Source: Candidatus Mailhella excrementigallinarum (GTDB lineage: Bacteria; Desulfobacterota; Desulfovibrionia; Desulfovibrionales; Desulfovibrionaceae). Taken from it: 58,158 nucleotides of DNA. Location: positions 1 through 58,158 of the forward strand of contig CALUUZ010000018.1 of the NCBI GenBank assembly GCA_944324075.1, read 5' to 3'. The notes below the pieces were generated by a model. It did no database searches. It had not been told where the DNA came from and saw only the letters and a list, made by a program, of their open reading frames with translations. Below, piece after piece: positions 8,536 to 17,685 of the stretch (its first letter is position 1; each line of letters begins with the position of its first letter). The position numbers and the translations under genes were made by a program.

Positions 8536-9501
8536 GTGAAACGCATTCCTGTTATCATCGACACGGATCCGGGCATAGACGACGCTGTGGCATTGCTGCT
8601 GGCTCTGGCGTCCCCGGAACTGGACGTGCTTGCCATTACCGCTGTTTCCGGCAATGTGCCGCTGGAGCGCACCCTGGCCAATGCGCTGATTGTGCGCGAG
8701 CGTTCCGGATTTACCGGGGTGCCCGTGTACGCCGGATGTTCCCGCCCCCTGCTGCGCGCTCCCGAATACGCCGCGTGTCATGGCGCTGACGGCCTGGGAG
8801 GTATGGGCGGAGATGGCGCCGCCCCGCTTTCGCGCGGAGCGGAGGAGGAACATGCCGTGCGCTTCCTGATCCGGGTTCTGCATGAGGCTGCGCGGGGCGA
8901 GCGCCCCAGGGTGACGCTCTGTCCGCTCGCGCCGCTGACCAATATTGCGCTGGCACTGATCCAGGCACCGGATATCGTGAACGGCATTGAGCGCATCGTG
9001 CTCATGGGCGGGGCCTTTGCCGAACAGGGCAACGCCTCGCCCTGTGCCGAGTTCAATATCCTTTCCGACCCCCATGCCGCGCAGGTGGTTTTTTCCTGTG
9101 GAGCGCCCCTTGTGATCGCGCCTCTGGATCTTACCCGCAAGGCTCTGGCGACGTCCGAGAGGCTGGCCGGCATCCGGGCTGCGGGCAACCCGGTGGCGGA
9201 ATTCGCGGCGGATCTGCTGACCGCAGGCAGGGATATCGGTTCCCTCCCCGGCGGAGGGGGCGTTCCCCTGCATGATCCCGCCGTATTCGGCTGGCTGCTG
9301 CACCCTGAATATTTTTCCGGCAGAGAGGGGTATGTGGCGGTGGAATGCGCCAGCGAGCGATGCATGGGATATACCATGGTCGACTGGTTCGGGCAGACCG
9401 GGCAGCCCTCCAATGCCCTGGTGCTGACGGATCTTGATGCAGATGCCTTTTTCGCCGATCTGACGGAACGCCTGCGCGCGTATGGGAGGAATGACGCATG
9501 A
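8536..9501 (+). CDS. Inosine/uridine-preferring nucleoside hydrolase (first copy)
   Basis: Hydrolyses the N-glycosidic bond of ribonucleosides to free base and ribose. The 321-aa product shows the calcium-binding DTDPGIDD (9-16), the central GGAF..GN..AEFN..DPHAA block, and the active-site histidine in PLHDPAV. The start is a GTG at 8536 with AAAGGAGA eight bases before it. Longer frames upstream overlap ribokinase. It lies 73 bases after ribokinase and overlaps the second copy by 4 bases (ATGA), so the three genes form one unit for nucleoside salvage. Confidence 0.92.
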   Translation: MKRIPVIIDTDPGIDDAVALLLALASPELDVLAITAVSGNVPLERTLANALIVRERSGFTGVPVYAGCSRPLLRAPEYAACHGADGLGGMGGDGAAPLSRGAEEEHAVRFLIRVLHEAARGERPRVTLCPLAPLTNIALALIQAPDIVNGIERIVLMGGAFAEQGNASPCAEFNILSDPHAAQVVFSCGAPLVIAPLDLTRKALATSERLAGIRAAGNPVAEFAADLLTAGRDIGSLPGGGGVPLHDPAVFGWLLHPEYFSGREGYVAVECASERCMGYTMVDWFGQTGQPSNALVLTDLDADAFFADLTERLRAYGRNDA

Positions 9502-10445
9502 AACGCCGCCCGCTGATTATTGATACCGATCCCGGCGTGGATGACGCCATTGCCATCCTGCTGGCGCTGGCGTCTCCGGAACTTGATCTGCTGGGCATAT
9601 GCGCTGTGGCGGGCAACGTGCCGCTGGCCGCCACGCAGGACAACGCCCGGCGCATCTGTGAACTGGCGGGGCGTCCGGATATTCCGGTGTATGCCGGCTG
9701 TCCGCGTCCCATGCTGCGCGAGCAGATTTTCGGCAAGTACAGCGGGGTGTCCGGGCTGGGAGGAACGCTTCTGCCTCCGCCCTCCATGCCGCTCATGCAC
9801 GGGCACGCGGTGGATTTCCTGCTGGACACGCTGGATGAGGCGGCGCAGGGGCGAAGGGAAAAGGTGACGATTTGCGCCATCGGCCCGCTGACCGACCTGG
9901 GAGTGGTTTTCTCCATGAGGCCTTCCGTCGTGCGGGGGATCGAACGCCTGGTCATCATGGGTGGGGCTTTTTCCGCACTGGGCAATCGTACGCCCAGTGC
10001 GGAATACAATATCCTTGCCGATCCGCACGCGGCGCGCATCGTCTTTTCCAGCGGCGCGCCCATCACGCTCGCACCGCTGGACATGACGTTCAGGGCACTG
10101 GCCAAGCCGGAGTGGGTGGCGTCGCTCAAGGCGCTGAAACGGCGTGTAGCCTCCGTGGCTGCGGAACTGATCACTTTTTATGACCGCAACGATCCGGAGC
10201 GTTACGGAGAAGTGGGCGGGCCGCTGCATGATCCCACCACTGTGGCCTGGCTGCTGCGCCCCGAGTTTTTTACCGGACGCGATGTTTTTGTAGATGTGGA
10301 CTGCGAGGGGCATCTGACCCTGGGGCACACGCAGGCCGACTGGCGGGGAAAAACGGGGTGTCCGGCCAACGCCCATGTGCTGACCGGCATCGACGCTCCG
10401 GCCTTTTTCGCTTTTCTGAAGGAACGGCTGGCAGCGTACGAATAG
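9498..10445 (+). CDS. Inosine/uridine-preferring nucleoside hydrolase (second copy)
   Basis: Paralogue of the preceding gene, translationally coupled to it by an ATGA overlap. The 315-aa protein has DTDPGVDD (9-16), GGAF...AEYNILADPHAA and PLHDPTT in the same positions. The two copies differ throughout, most clearly in the middle third, so they probably have different base preferences (for example purine against pyrimidine nucleosides) and are not a recent duplication. A GGGAGGA ribosome site lies inside the end of the first copy. Confidence 0.92.
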   Translation: MKRRPLIIDTDPGVDDAIAILLALASPELDLLGICAVAGNVPLAATQDNARRICELAGRPDIPVYAGCPRPMLREQIFGKYSGVSGLGGTLLPPPSMPLMHGHAVDFLLDTLDEAAQGRREKVTICAIGPLTDLGVVFSMRPSVVRGIERLVIMGGAFSALGNRTPSAEYNILADPHAARIVFSSGAPITLAPLDMTFRALAKPEWVASLKALKRRVASVAAELITFYDRNDPERYGEVGGPLHDPTTVAWLLRPEFFTGRDVFVDVDCEGHLTLGHTQADWRGKTGCPANAHVLTGIDAPAFFAFLKERLAAYE

Positions 10446-10484
10446 GGGCAGTTCTGTCTGAGGGCAAAATTGCACGAAAGCAGG

Positions 10485-10525
10485 GCAGAAAAGAGATGCG
10501 CCCGGCCGGCCTGACCGGGCGCATC
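10485..10525 (-). terminator. Terminator between convergent genes
   Basis: An 11-bp stem, GATGCGCCCGG (10495-10505) with its complement at 10515-10525, encloses a 9-nt loop. On the minus strand it is followed by TCTTTT, so it ends the binding-protein transcript. It may also serve the nucleoside hydrolase operon coming from the left. Confidence 0.6.
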
Positions 10526-10560
10526 CATGACGGTATGCGGATTTTCAAAACAGAACGGTG

Positions 10561-12123
10561 TTATTTTTGTGAAACGTAGAAGGCGAGAGTATAGCCGTCG
10601 GCGCGGGGGGCGATGGAGAGATCCTTGCGCATGGCCCAGTTGTTGGTGAAGAAGAATACGGGGATGACGCCCACATCTTCCATTGCCAGGCGGGTGGCGT
10701 CCTGAAGCAGTTTTTCGCGCTTGGCGTCGTCCACGTTGACCAGAGCCTCGCCGTACAGACGGTCAAACTCGGGATTGGAATAGCGGCCCCGATTGCCCTG
10801 TCCCTGTCCTTTTTCCTTATCGAACGTGGCGAGCAGGGGGCCGAGCACGCTGGCGGCCTCACCGGTTTCCGCCGCTGCGCCGCCCATGACGATGCTGAAC
10901 TCGCGCGCGGAGGCACGGGAGAAGTACACGTTGCCGGGCAGTGTGACCACAGATACCTTAATGCCGATTTTGCTGAACATCTGGCCGATGGCCTGGGCCA
11001 CCTTTTCATCATTGGGATAACGGTCGTTGGTGGCATGGTAGGTCAGCGTGAATCCGTCAGGATAACCTGCCTCGGCAAGCAGTTTTTTCGCGGCGGACAT
11101 ATCGGCCTTGGGCGCCTCAAGACCGGGTACCCAGCCGAAGAAGCCCTGAGGCACAAGCTGTCCGGCCGGAACGCCCTGGCCGTCCATGATGCGCGCGATC
11201 AGCGCGTCGCGGGCGATGGCCATGGACATGGCCTGGCGTACCTTTCTGTCGCGCAGAGGATTCTTGCCGTCGGGACCCGCGGCGAAAGGGGAAACCTCAC
11301 GGTCGTGATCCAGAGCCAGATACAGCACGCGGTTGCCGCTGGCTGATTCCAGCCGGAAGTTCTGGTTCTTGCGCAGCACGTTCAGGGAACTGGAGGGGAC
11401 GTTTTCAATAAGATCCACATCCCCGGCCAGCAGCGCGGCCACACGGGAACTGTCGGTAGGGATAAAACGGTAGACGACTTTGTCCCATGCGGGTTTGCCG
11501 CCCCAGTAATCGGGATTGGCTTCCAGCACAATCTGGCTGTCCGGCTGCCAGGATACAAAGCGGTAGGGGCCGGTGCCGATAACGCCGTTTCCCTTGTCCA
11601 GATCCTGCGTGCGCGCCTTTTCCATGGCGGCGGGCATGATGCTGATGCGGCTCAGATAGTTGGGCAGCAGCGGAACAGGGGTTTCCGTGTGCAGCCGGAC
11701 AGTCAGAGGATCGACGACTTCAATCTTCTTGATATCTTTTACAAAGCGCATGAACGAGCTGGGACTGTTTTCCGCCGCCATGGGGACGCGGCGGATGGTG
11801 GCGGCCACGTCTTCGGCGGTCAGGGGCGTGCCGTCATGGAATCTGACGCCGCTGCGCAGCCTGAATTCCCATGTGGTATCGCCGACCGGCGTCCATGAAA
11901 GAGCGAGAGCAGGGCGGATCTGCTGCTTTTCATCCTGATTGACCAGAGCGTCGTACATGTTGCGGGACATGGCGCTGTTCGGGCCGCCTACATAAAACAC
12001 GGGGTCGAGCGAGGTGACCGGAGCGGCAAGGCCGATCCTGAGTTCGGCCGCAAGTGCCGGGCCGCTTCCGAAGGCGGCAAGAAGCGCTCCGAGGATAACA
12101 GCGCGCAGAGTTCCTTTCAGCAT
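10561..12123 (-). CDS. ABC transporter substrate-binding protein, family 5
   Basis: Periplasmic solute receptor of the dipeptide/oligopeptide/nickel class (SBP_bac_5). A signal peptide covers about residues 1-25, ending in ALA before AELRIG. Mature-domain family features include the NPDYWGG segment and a short LYLALDHDR strand, and the length (520 aa) is usual. There is no lipobox cysteine. It is divergent from the matching permease and ATPase genes across a 240-base shared control region. Substrate is unknown. Peptides are the default for the family, but the adjacent nucleoside genes leave room for other solutes. Confidence 0.9.
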   Translation of the reverse strand: MLKGTLRAVILGALLAAFGSGPALAAELRIGLAAPVTSLDPVFYVGGPNSAMSRNMYDALVNQDEKQQIRPALALSWTPVGDTTWEFRLRSGVRFHDGTPLTAEDVAATIRRVPMAAENSPSSFMRFVKDIKKIEVVDPLTVRLHTETPVPLLPNYLSRISIMPAAMEKARTQDLDKGNGVIGTGPYRFVSWQPDSQIVLEANPDYWGGKPAWDKVVYRFIPTDSSRVAALLAGDVDLIENVPSSSLNVLRKNQNFRLESASGNRVLYLALDHDREVSPFAAGPDGKNPLRDRKVRQAMSMAIARDALIARIMDGQGVPAGQLVPQGFFGWVPGLEAPKADMSAAKKLLAEAGYPDGFTLTYHATNDRYPNDEKVAQAIGQMFSKIGIKVSVVTLPGNVYFSRASAREFSIVMGGAAAETGEAASVLGPLLATFDKEKGQGQGNRGRYSNPEFDRLYGEALVNVDDAKREKLLQDATRLAMEDVGVIPVFFFTNNWAMRKDLSIAPRADGYTLAFYVSQK

Positions 12124-12200
12124 GAAAACCTCCGAATGTGGAAAGGCCGCGCGGCCCGGCGAGTGCCGGAATTCCGCTTGGAAAGTGATGATATTCGTGT

Positions 12201-12229
12201 TAGGTACGGAGATCGCATACCCGTGTCAA
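12201..12229 (-). promoter_or_regulatory. Candidate promoter for the binding-protein gene
   Basis: On the minus strand TTGACA (12229-12224) and TACCTA (12206-12201) are separated by 17 bases, about 80 bases before the start codon. The -35 is perfect and the -10 is weak. No operator-like palindrome was recognised in this divergent region. Confidence 0.4.
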
Positions 12230-12364
12230 GGTGATTTCCCGATTCCGGGAAGCCTTCCTGCGGAAGTTCCGGGGATGTGTGGTGACGCCGGGAGCCGGGC
12301 GGGTGCTGCGGGCAGCGTGTCGGCCGATGCCCGGCTGTGGTCTGAAACATGAGAGAGTGTGTGT

Positions 12365-13342
12365 ATGCTTGCCTATTTCATCCGGCGTCTGATGCAGGCC
12401 GTGGTCGTGCTGTTCGTCATGTCGCTGCTTGTATTCATGGGAGTGTTCGCGGTGGGCAACCCTGCCGACATTCTCATCAGCCCCCTGGCCACGCCTGAGG
12501 AATATGAGGCTGCCGTGCGCGCCTTGGGGCTGGATCGCCCCATGTGGGATCAGTACCGGACCTTTCTCGTCAACGCGCTGCACGGCGATCTGGGCAATTC
12601 CTTCGTGTTCAACCGGCCTGCGCTGGGCTTGATTCTCGAGCGCATGCCCGCCACGCTGGAGCTGGCGCTGGCCGCCGTGATCATCGCCGTGGCGGCGGGC
12701 ATTCCCCTCGGGCTTGTCGCGGGGCTGAGGCCGGACTCGAAAGCGGCAAAGTCGAGCATGACATTTTCCATTCTGGGGTTCAGCCTGCCCACCTTCTGGA
12801 TCGGCCTGATGATGGTCATGCTGTTCAGCGTGTATCTTGGGTGGCTGCCCGCCACGGGGCGTGGAGAAACACGGCTTTTGTTCGGCGTGCCGGTGAGCTT
12901 TCTCACGCTCGACGGCCTGAAGCACATGCTGCTGCCTGCCGTCAATCTGGCCCTGTTCAAGATATCTCTGGTCATACGCCTGACGCGCGCGGGCGTAAGA
13001 GAGAACCTGCTGATGGATTACGTCCGCTTTGCCAGAGCCAAGGGTGTTTCCGAAGCGCGTGTTATCGGCGTGCATGTGCTCAAGAACGCGCTTATTCCGA
13101 TTATCACTGTGGTGGGGCTGGAACTTGGCAATGTCATCGCCTTTGCTGTAGTGACGGAAACCATTTTTGCCTGGCCGGGCATGGGAAAGCTGATTATCGA
13201 TTCCATCGGCGTGCTTGACCGTCCGGTTATCGTGGCCTACCTGCTGGTGACAGTGACCATGTTCATCGTCATCAATCTTCTTGTCGATTTTCTCTATTCC
13301 GCCGCAGACCCCCGCGTGCGTCTGGAGGATATGAATCAATGA
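12365..13342 (+). CDS. ABC transporter permease, DppB/OppB type
   Basis: Inner-membrane permease of the peptide/nickel importer family, about six transmembrane segments beginning with YFIRRLMQAVVVLFVMSLLV. The permease coupling loop that contacts the ATPase is present near residues 215-240 (MDYVRFARAKGVSEARVI). Length is 325 aa. The frame starts with a GTG six bases earlier, but the ATG at 12365 is the usual family N-terminus. It overlaps the next permease by 4 bases and heads a four-gene operon. Confidence 0.92.
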   Translation: MLAYFIRRLMQAVVVLFVMSLLVFMGVFAVGNPADILISPLATPEEYEAAVRALGLDRPMWDQYRTFLVNALHGDLGNSFVFNRPALGLILERMPATLELALAAVIIAVAAGIPLGLVAGLRPDSKAAKSSMTFSILGFSLPTFWIGLMMVMLFSVYLGWLPATGRGETRLLFGVPVSFLTLDGLKHMLLPAVNLALFKISLVIRLTRAGVRENLLMDYVRFARAKGVSEARVIGVHVLKNALIPIITVVGLELGNVIAFAVVTETIFAWPGMGKLIIDSIGVLDRPVIVAYLLVTVTMFIVINLLVDFLYSAADPRVRLEDMNQ

Positions 13343-14250
13343 ATGCTCTTGCATCGGCGCGCTCATCCGAAGCCGTGGTCACGCCGTTTCGGCGTTTTGT
13401 CCGCAGCTTCATGGCCAGCAGACTGGCGGTGTCCGGTCTCGTTCTGGTGCTGGCGCTTGTGCTTCTGGCTCTGTTCGCACCCTTTATCGCGCCGCAGAAT
13501 CCGTATGATCTCCAGCAGCTTGATTTCATGGACGGCAAACTGGCTCCCGGCAGTCAGAACATGGACGGAACGCTCACCTACTGGTTCGGCACCGATGATC
13601 AGGGGAGGGATTTGCTCAGCGGCATCCTGTATGGTTTACGGACCAGCCTGCTGGTGGGCGTAAGCAGCGCCTTCATCGCCCTGCTCGTCGGCGCGGCGGC
13701 CGGGCTGTTCGCCGCCTACAGGGGGGGATGGGCGGATACCCTGATCATGCGTGTAGTGGATATTCAACTGAGTTTTCCGGCTATACTCATCGCCCTGATC
13801 CTGCTGGCCATTCTCGGGCAGGGGGTGGACAAGATCATCATCGCCCTGGTTGTGACGCAGTGGGCCTATTACGCGCGCACGGTACGCGGCTCGGCTCTGG
13901 TGGAGAGACGCAAGGAATATGTGGAGGCCGCACGCTGCCTGGCACTCAGCCCTGCGCGCATCATCTTCCGGCATCTCCTGCCCAACTGTCTGCCCCCGCT
14001 TATTGTCGTGGTGACCATGCGCGTGGCCTACGCCGTGTCACTTGAAGCCACACTTTCCTTTCTGGGATTGGGGCTGCCCGTCACCGAGCCGTCTCTTGGT
14101 CTGCTTATTGCCAACGGATTCGACTATCTGCTGAGCGGCGTGTACTGGATCAGCTTTTACCCCGGCATGGCCCTGCTGCTGCTCATTGTGGGCATTAATC
14201 TTGTGGGTGACCACCTGCGCGATATTCTGAATCCGAGGCTCCAGCAATGA
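13339..14250 (+). CDS. ABC transporter permease, DppC/OppC type
   Basis: Second permease of the importer, 303 aa. An N-terminal cytoplasmic stretch precedes the first membrane segment (GLVLVLALVLLALFAPFIA). Then come the family motif LGTDDQGRD-like GTDDQGRDLLSG and the coupling loop RRKEYVEAARCLALSPARII. It overlaps both neighbours by ATGA, so the operon is tightly coupled in translation. It works with the divergent binding protein at 10561-12123. Confidence 0.92.
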   Translation: MNALASARSSEAVVTPFRRFVRSFMASRLAVSGLVLVLALVLLALFAPFIAPQNPYDLQQLDFMDGKLAPGSQNMDGTLTYWFGTDDQGRDLLSGILYGLRTSLLVGVSSAFIALLVGAAAGLFAAYRGGWADTLIMRVVDIQLSFPAILIALILLAILGQGVDKIIIALVVTQWAYYARTVRGSALVERRKEYVEAARCLALSPARIIFRHLLPNCLPPLIVVVTMRVAYAVSLEATLSFLGLGLPVTEPSLGLLIANGFDYLLSGVYWISFYPGMALLLLIVGINLVGDHLRDILNPRLQQ

Positions 14251-15299
14251 CCGTATCCGAAATCCATGTGACGGAAGGCGGCGGGCAGGGCGAGGCTCTG
14301 CTTGACGTCCGTGATCTGAAGACTCATTTTCTCACCCGGGCGGGCGTCGCCAGGGCCGTGGACGGAGTTAGTTTTTCCGTGACCAGGGGCAAGGTCATGG
14401 GGCTTGTGGGCGAGTCCGGGTCCGGCAAGTCCGTGACCGGTTTTTCCATTCTCGGGCTGGTGGACCCGCCGGGCCGCATCATGAGCGGCAGCATACGCTT
14501 TCTCGGCGAGGAACTGGTGGGGGCAAATCCTCGCCGCCTGCGCGAGCTGCGCGGTTCCCGCATCGCCATGATTTTTCAGGACCCGCTGATGACCCTGAAT
14601 CCGGTATTGCGCATTGATACGCAAATGCTGGAAGCCATTACCAGCCATGATCCTTCGGTCTCCCGGAAAGAGGCACTGAATCGCTGCCGGGATGCGCTGG
14701 GACAGGTGGGCATTCCCGCTCCGGAGGCGCGCCTCAAATGTTATCCGCATGAATTTTCAGGAGGGATGCGCCAGCGTGTGGCCATTGCCATCGCACTGCT
14801 GAACAGGCCCGATCTGATTATTGCGGATGAGCCGACTACGGCGCTGGATGTGACCATTCAGGCACAGATACTCCATGAGGCGCAAAAACTCTGTCGTGAA
14901 ACGGGAACTGGAATGATCTGGATTTCTCACGATCTGGCTGTCATCGCCGGGCTGGCCGACGAGGTCAGCGTTATGTACGCCGGGCGCATTGTGGAACAGG
15001 GGGCGGTGGACGCCGTGCTGGACAATCCCCGCCACCCGTATACACAGGGGCTTATCGGCAGCATTCCGAGCCGCAACCGGCGCGGCGTCCCTCTGCAGCA
15101 GATCCCGGGCATGACACCTTCTCTGCTGCATCTGCCGGAAGGATGCGCGTTCCGGGAGCGTTGCGATCGGGCCACGGAAACCTGCCTTGCCCAGCCGGAG
15201 ATGCATGAGGACGCAGGGCGCATGGTGCGCTGTTTCTTTCCGGGGGGGATTCCCTCAGTCTCTCTTTCCTGTTCCGCCGCAGAAGGAGCTTCCGCATGA
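14247..15299 (+). CDS. ABC transporter ATP-binding protein, DppD/OppD type
   Basis: First ATPase of the importer, 350 aa. Walker A GESGSGKS (55-62), ABC signature [12 protein letters not shown], Walker [13 protein letters not shown] and the switch histidine in WISHDLAV are all present. The C-terminal oligopeptide-transporter extension has clustered cysteines ([14 protein letters not shown]), a feature of peptide-importer ATPases that can bind an iron-sulfur cluster in some members. ATGA overlaps with both neighbours. Confidence 0.93.
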   Translation: MTVSEIHVTEGGGQGEALLDVRDLKTHFLTRAGVARAVDGVSFSVTRGKVMGLVGESGSGKSVTGFSILGLVDPPGRIMSGSIRFLGEELVGANPRRLRELRGSRIAMIFQDPLMTLNPVLRIDTQMLEAITSHDPSVSRKEALNRCRDALGQVGIPAPEARLKCYPHEFSGGMRQRVAIAIALLNRPDLIIADEPTTALDVTIQAQILHEAQKLCRETGTGMIWISHDLAVIAGLADEVSVMYAGRIVEQGAVDAVLDNPRHPYTQGLIGSIPSRNRRGVPLQQIPGMTPSLLHLPEGCAFRERCDRATETCLAQPEMHEDAGRMVRCFFPGGIPSVSLSCSAAEGASA

Positions 15300-16309
15300 A
15301 CAGATTCGCCGCATCCTCCGGGAAGGCACCGCTTCTTGATCTGCGGAGCGTCTCCCGGCGTTTTTCCAGACCGCTGGATCTCGCCGCGAAGATTGCTCGG
15401 GCACTCGGTTCCCGCCAGAAGGAACAGGTCGTGCATGCCGTGGACGATGTTTCCCTGTCCGTGCATGAAGGCGAGGTGCTGGGACTGGTGGGAGAATCCG
15501 GCTGCGGCAAATCCACGCTTGGCCGCATGATGGCGGGGATTCTGTCTCCTTCCGAGGGGAAAATTCTGTATCGGGGAATGGACGTGAACACGCTTTCACC
15601 CGAGCAGCGGCGCGAGGCTGATCTGAAAATCCAGATGATATTTCAGGACCCTTTTGCCTCGCTCAACCCTCGCTACCGTGTGCGTGACATCATCGGAGAA
15701 GCTCCGCGCGTACATCGTGTGGTTCCGGCAAAGGAGATGGACGCCTTTCTTGACGGCATCATGCTCAAGGTTGGCCTTGATCCCGAATATGGCCAGCGCT
15801 ATCCGCACCAGTTTTCCGGGGGGCAGCGGCAGCGCATAGGCATTGCCCGCGCGCTGGCCGTACGGCCCGAGTGCATTGTGTGCGATGAATCAGTAGCGGC
15901 GCTGGATGTTTCCATTCAGGCGCAGATCATCAATCTTTTTATCCGACTGCGTGAAGAGCTGAATCTTACCTATGTGTTCATCAGCCATGATATTTCCGTG
16001 GTTGAACACATTTCCGATCGCGTGGTGGTGATGTACCTGGGGCGTGTGGTGGAGAGCGCGGATACGGAAGAGCTTTTTGCCCGTCCGGCGCATCCCTATA
16101 CGCATGCGCTGCTGCGCGAGGTGCCGCGGCTGGATAGCCGGCATCAGAGCTTTCGCCCTGTATCCGGAGAAATTCCTTCGCCTCTAAATCCCCCGAGAGG
16201 ATGCCATTTTCATCCGCGCTGCGAAAGGGCCATGCCGATATGCCGGGAGCAGGCGCCTGTTCTGCGGGAAATCGTCCCCGGCCACCAGGCGGCATGTCAT
16301 TTGCTCTGA
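15296..16309 (+). CDS. ABC transporter ATP-binding protein, DppF/OppF type
   Basis: Second ATPase of the importer, 337 aa, last gene of the operon. Walker A is GESGCGKS (66-73), signature FSGGQRQRIGIARAL, Walker B CIVCDESVAALD, with a C-terminal cysteine group (GCHFHPRCERAMPIC). The RPLDLAAKIARALG stretch near residues 25-38 is the usual insertion of OppF-type proteins. A strong bidirectional terminator follows at 16492. Confidence 0.93.
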   Translation: MNRFAASSGKAPLLDLRSVSRRFSRPLDLAAKIARALGSRQKEQVVHAVDDVSLSVHEGEVLGLVGESGCGKSTLGRMMAGILSPSEGKILYRGMDVNTLSPEQRREADLKIQMIFQDPFASLNPRYRVRDIIGEAPRVHRVVPAKEMDAFLDGIMLKVGLDPEYGQRYPHQFSGGQRQRIGIARALAVRPECIVCDESVAALDVSIQAQIINLFIRLREELNLTYVFISHDISVVEHISDRVVVMYLGRVVESADTEELFARPAHPYTHALLREVPRLDSRHQSFRPVSGEIPSPLNPPRGCHFHPRCERAMPICREQAPVLREIVPGHQAACHLL

Positions 16310-16491
16310 TCAGCAGGGGATACGCCGCAAATGAACTGCTGTGCGGCATCGGACAGAGGGGGGGAGCTGTATCTCTGCCGTGAGTTCGAAGTTCGTTGCG
16401 GACAGTGAGAATCGGGATAAGTCCCGCTGAGCCTCACTCCGAAAGCATTTATTCCTGAAGCAGATACCGAGCCGAACAGAGCGACATTGCG

Positions 16492-16541
16492 CCTGAAAGC
16501 AGGGGGCTTGCCGATATATCGGCAAGCCCCCTGCTTTCAGG
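16492..16541. terminator. Bidirectional terminator, perfect 24-bp palindrome
   Basis: Arms 16492-16515 and 16518-16541 are exact complements around a 2-base AT centre. The arms contain GGGGGC and end in A- and T-rich steps. It lies between the convergent ABC-importer operon and the jag gene and should stop both. Confidence 0.8.
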
Positions 16542-16554
16542 TTGCGCAGAGGAA

Positions 16555-17652
16555 TCAGTCTTCCTGGTATTCCCTGTCCCTGCGGCGCAGGATGACCACA
16601 CGCTTCATGGCTCCTTCGCCGGAGCTTCGTGTCTGCACATCAGGGTCGTCCTGAAGACAAAGATGGATCAGACGGCGCTGGTAGGCGCTGAGCGGCCGGG
16701 TAGACTGTGAACGCCCCGTGAGCTTGACTTTCTCCGCAAGGGAGATGGCCAGTTCCTGCAGGCGGGAATCCTGGCGGGAATGGTAGTCTCCCGCATCCAG
16801 CTGCAGACGGATCTGGGCGTCCATGGCGCGGGCGATCATGCGTGTAGCCAGATACTGCACTGCTGCAAGATTCTGGCCGTCACGCCCGATAAGCAGGCCG
16901 GTATCGGCACAATCCACCCGTACCTGAAGCCGATCCTCACTTACGTTAACTTCCAGGGCGGCGTCATCGGCAATGGATTCCACCAGCGCGTGAACAATAT
17001 CCGTTGTCACCTGGACAAGCTTCTCCTGATCGAGTTCGGTAAGGGCCACGCGCGGGGGCAGATCATATCCGTCCTGTTCTGCGCTGTTTTCAGTTTCAGC
17101 CGCTTCACGGGAGATGTCGGCTTCCCCCCCCCGCCCTCTGCGCCCCTTGCGCCCGCGCTGTGCTTCCGAATCGGGGCCTGCCTGCGCCGCCTCGTTTTCT
17201 TGCGCCTCGTTTCCGTTATCCGCCTCGCCAGCGGACACACATGCGGACTGTCCGTTTTCACCGCCTTCCCGTTCGTTCCTGCCATTTCCCCTGCGTCCGC
17301 GCTTTTTCGGCCGCTCTTCCTGACCTTTTTGCAGCGGAGCCCGTTCCTGCCGTTCGGCATTGTCTTCCGCGGAATTCTCCTCAGCTGCGGAAGGTATTTC
17401 GGAATGGGGAGCATCGGTGGAAAGAGGGGTGTTTCTTTCTTTTCGATCACGGGCCGTGCGTCCAAGATCGGGCAGTTGGGCGCGCCGGGCATGGATACGG
17501 GCCTTGCGGGCGCCGACGATGCCGAAAATGCCGCTTTTGGCGTCTTCAATAATCTCGATTTCCAGTTTTTCGCGCGGGGCGTCATAGTAGGCGCAGGCGT
17601 CAGCTATGGCCGCATCCAGCGTTTTTCCCTGAAACTCCTTGAAATCGCTCAT
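16555..17652 (-). CDS. jag: RNA-binding protein Jag/KhpB
   Basis: Single-stranded RNA-binding protein encoded beside yidC in many bacteria and linked to cell division and envelope control. The 365-aa protein has an N-terminal Jag_N domain (about 1-55, EFQGKTLDAAIADACAYY), a long charged, low-complexity linker rich in E, R, G and N (about 70-200), a KH domain with GLLIGRDGQNLAAVQYL, and a C-terminal R3H domain. The linker is longer than in Bacillus Jag. It is the last gene of the rpmH-rnpA-yidD-yidC run and starts 34 bases after yidC. Confidence 0.92.
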   Translation of the reverse strand: MSDFKEFQGKTLDAAIADACAYYDAPREKLEIEIIEDAKSGIFGIVGARKARIHARRAQLPDLGRTARDRKERNTPLSTDAPHSEIPSAAEENSAEDNAERQERAPLQKGQEERPKKRGRRGNGRNEREGGENGQSACVSAGEADNGNEAQENEAAQAGPDSEAQRGRKGRRGRGGEADISREAAETENSAEQDGYDLPPRVALTELDQEKLVQVTTDIVHALVESIADDAALEVNVSEDRLQVRVDCADTGLLIGRDGQNLAAVQYLATRMIARAMDAQIRLQLDAGDYHSRQDSRLQELAISLAEKVKLTGRSQSTRPLSAYQRRLIHLCLQDDPDVQTRSSGEGAMKRVVILRRRDREYQED

Positions 17653-17685
17653 GGAGCTTTCCTCTTTAGTATGTCAGCCTGTGGA

